A stretch of 5,504 nt of DNA from Gammaproteobacteria bacterium (GTDB taxonomy: Bacteria > Pseudomonadota > Gammaproteobacteria > CAJXQU01). The notes under the pieces are model-generated. The model did no database searches and was not told the origin of the DNA. It saw nothing but the letters and a program-made list of their open reading frames with translations. This document shows, piece by piece, positions 5,328-5,504 of this stretch (the first letter of the stretch is position 1; each line of letters begins with the position of its first letter). The stretch lies in the NCBI GenBank assembly GCA_026984275.1, contig JALSSM010000017.1, forward strand, positions 1 through 5,504, written 5' to 3'. Made by a program: the position numbers and the translations under genes.

Positions 5328-5504
5328 TCACAGAAGAGCTTCCAGCGACAATGCTATTAAACTGGCTACAGTCAGATCAGCACTGGTACCCGGATTAATG
5401 CCCTCCCGTTTAAGCTCCCCATCATATCGCCGCAATTCACGATTTGCAACAATGGGATTTTCGCATGCTTTGAACATGGTTTCCACTGATTCAGCCCCTA
5501 TCCT
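5328..5504 (-). CDS. CitG/MdcB-like protein (triphosphoribosyl-dephospho-CoA synthase family), C-terminal part
   Basis: The last 58 codons and the TGA of a minus-strand gene are visible; the start lies beyond the right edge. The readable end includes NRELRRYDGELK and then GINPGTSADLTVASLIALSLEALL. The NPGT-ADLTVA motif near the C-terminus is the hallmark of the CitG/MdcB family. Classical members make 2'-(5''-triphosphoribosyl)-3'-dephospho-CoA, the prosthetic-group precursor of citrate or malonate lyase/decarboxylase, by displacing adenine from ATP. No lyase genes are seen here. A related family occurs in H4MPT gene clusters of methylotrophs, where its role is unsettled. The gene is on the same strand as fae with a 172-bp gap and no visible terminator, so co-transcription is possible. 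Family assignment rests on one strong motif plus context. Confidence 0.82.
   Translation of the reverse strand, partial: RIGAESVETMFKACENPIVANRELRRYDGELKREGINPGTSADLTVASLIALSLEALL

Overview
The window carries part of the 'archaeal-like' C1-transfer gene set of a methylotrophic bacterium. The anchor is a complete formaldehyde-activating enzyme gene (fae), next to genes matching families used to make methylofuran and tetrahydromethanopterin (H4MPT). The moderate GC content (roughly 45%, estimated by eye), the bacterial-type PabB and the gene content suggest a gammaproteobacterial methylotroph or methanotroph, such as a Methylophaga-like or Methylococcales-like organism. This is inference: no marker gene in the window fixes the taxon.

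Layout. Positions 1-3658 hold a tightly packed minus-strand operon, read right to left: ATP-grasp ligase (MfnD-like), ASKHA/hydantoinase-fold protein (MfnF-like), aminodeoxychorismate synthase PabB, and an amino-acid-kinase-fold protein (MfnE-like) that runs off the left edge. The three junctions overlap by 1, 4 and 1 bases, so translation is probably coupled. At 3659 a plus-strand gene for a HisA-like TIM-barrel protein starts directly against the start of the minus operon. The two opposite ATG codons share one CATATG, leaving no intergenic base between them.

The HisA-like gene ends inside a 212-bp palindromic element (4336-4547) with 21-bp perfect terminal inverted repeats, probably a non-autonomous transposon or MITE. 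The element supplies the last codons and the stop. A bidirectional intrinsic terminator (4562-4596) follows and serves the converging fae gene (4646-5155, minus). Upstream of fae is a short spacer with a 12-bp palindrome and a second in-frame start with its own ribosome binding site. At the right edge is the C-terminal end of a CitG/MdcB-like (triphosphoribosyl-dephospho-CoA synthase family) gene, also on the minus strand.

How the genes fit together. Fae captures formaldehyde on H4MPT. PabB supplies p-aminobenzoate, the aryl precursor of both folate and H4MPT. The MfnD-, MfnE- and MfnF-like proteins would build the furan cofactor (methylofuran) that accepts the formyl group further down the pathway. 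The HisA-like and CitG-like proteins travel with these genes but have no settled role, and they are the best candidates here for undescribed cofactor chemistry. GATC is very frequent in all the biosynthetic genes yet absent from fae and from the palindromic element.
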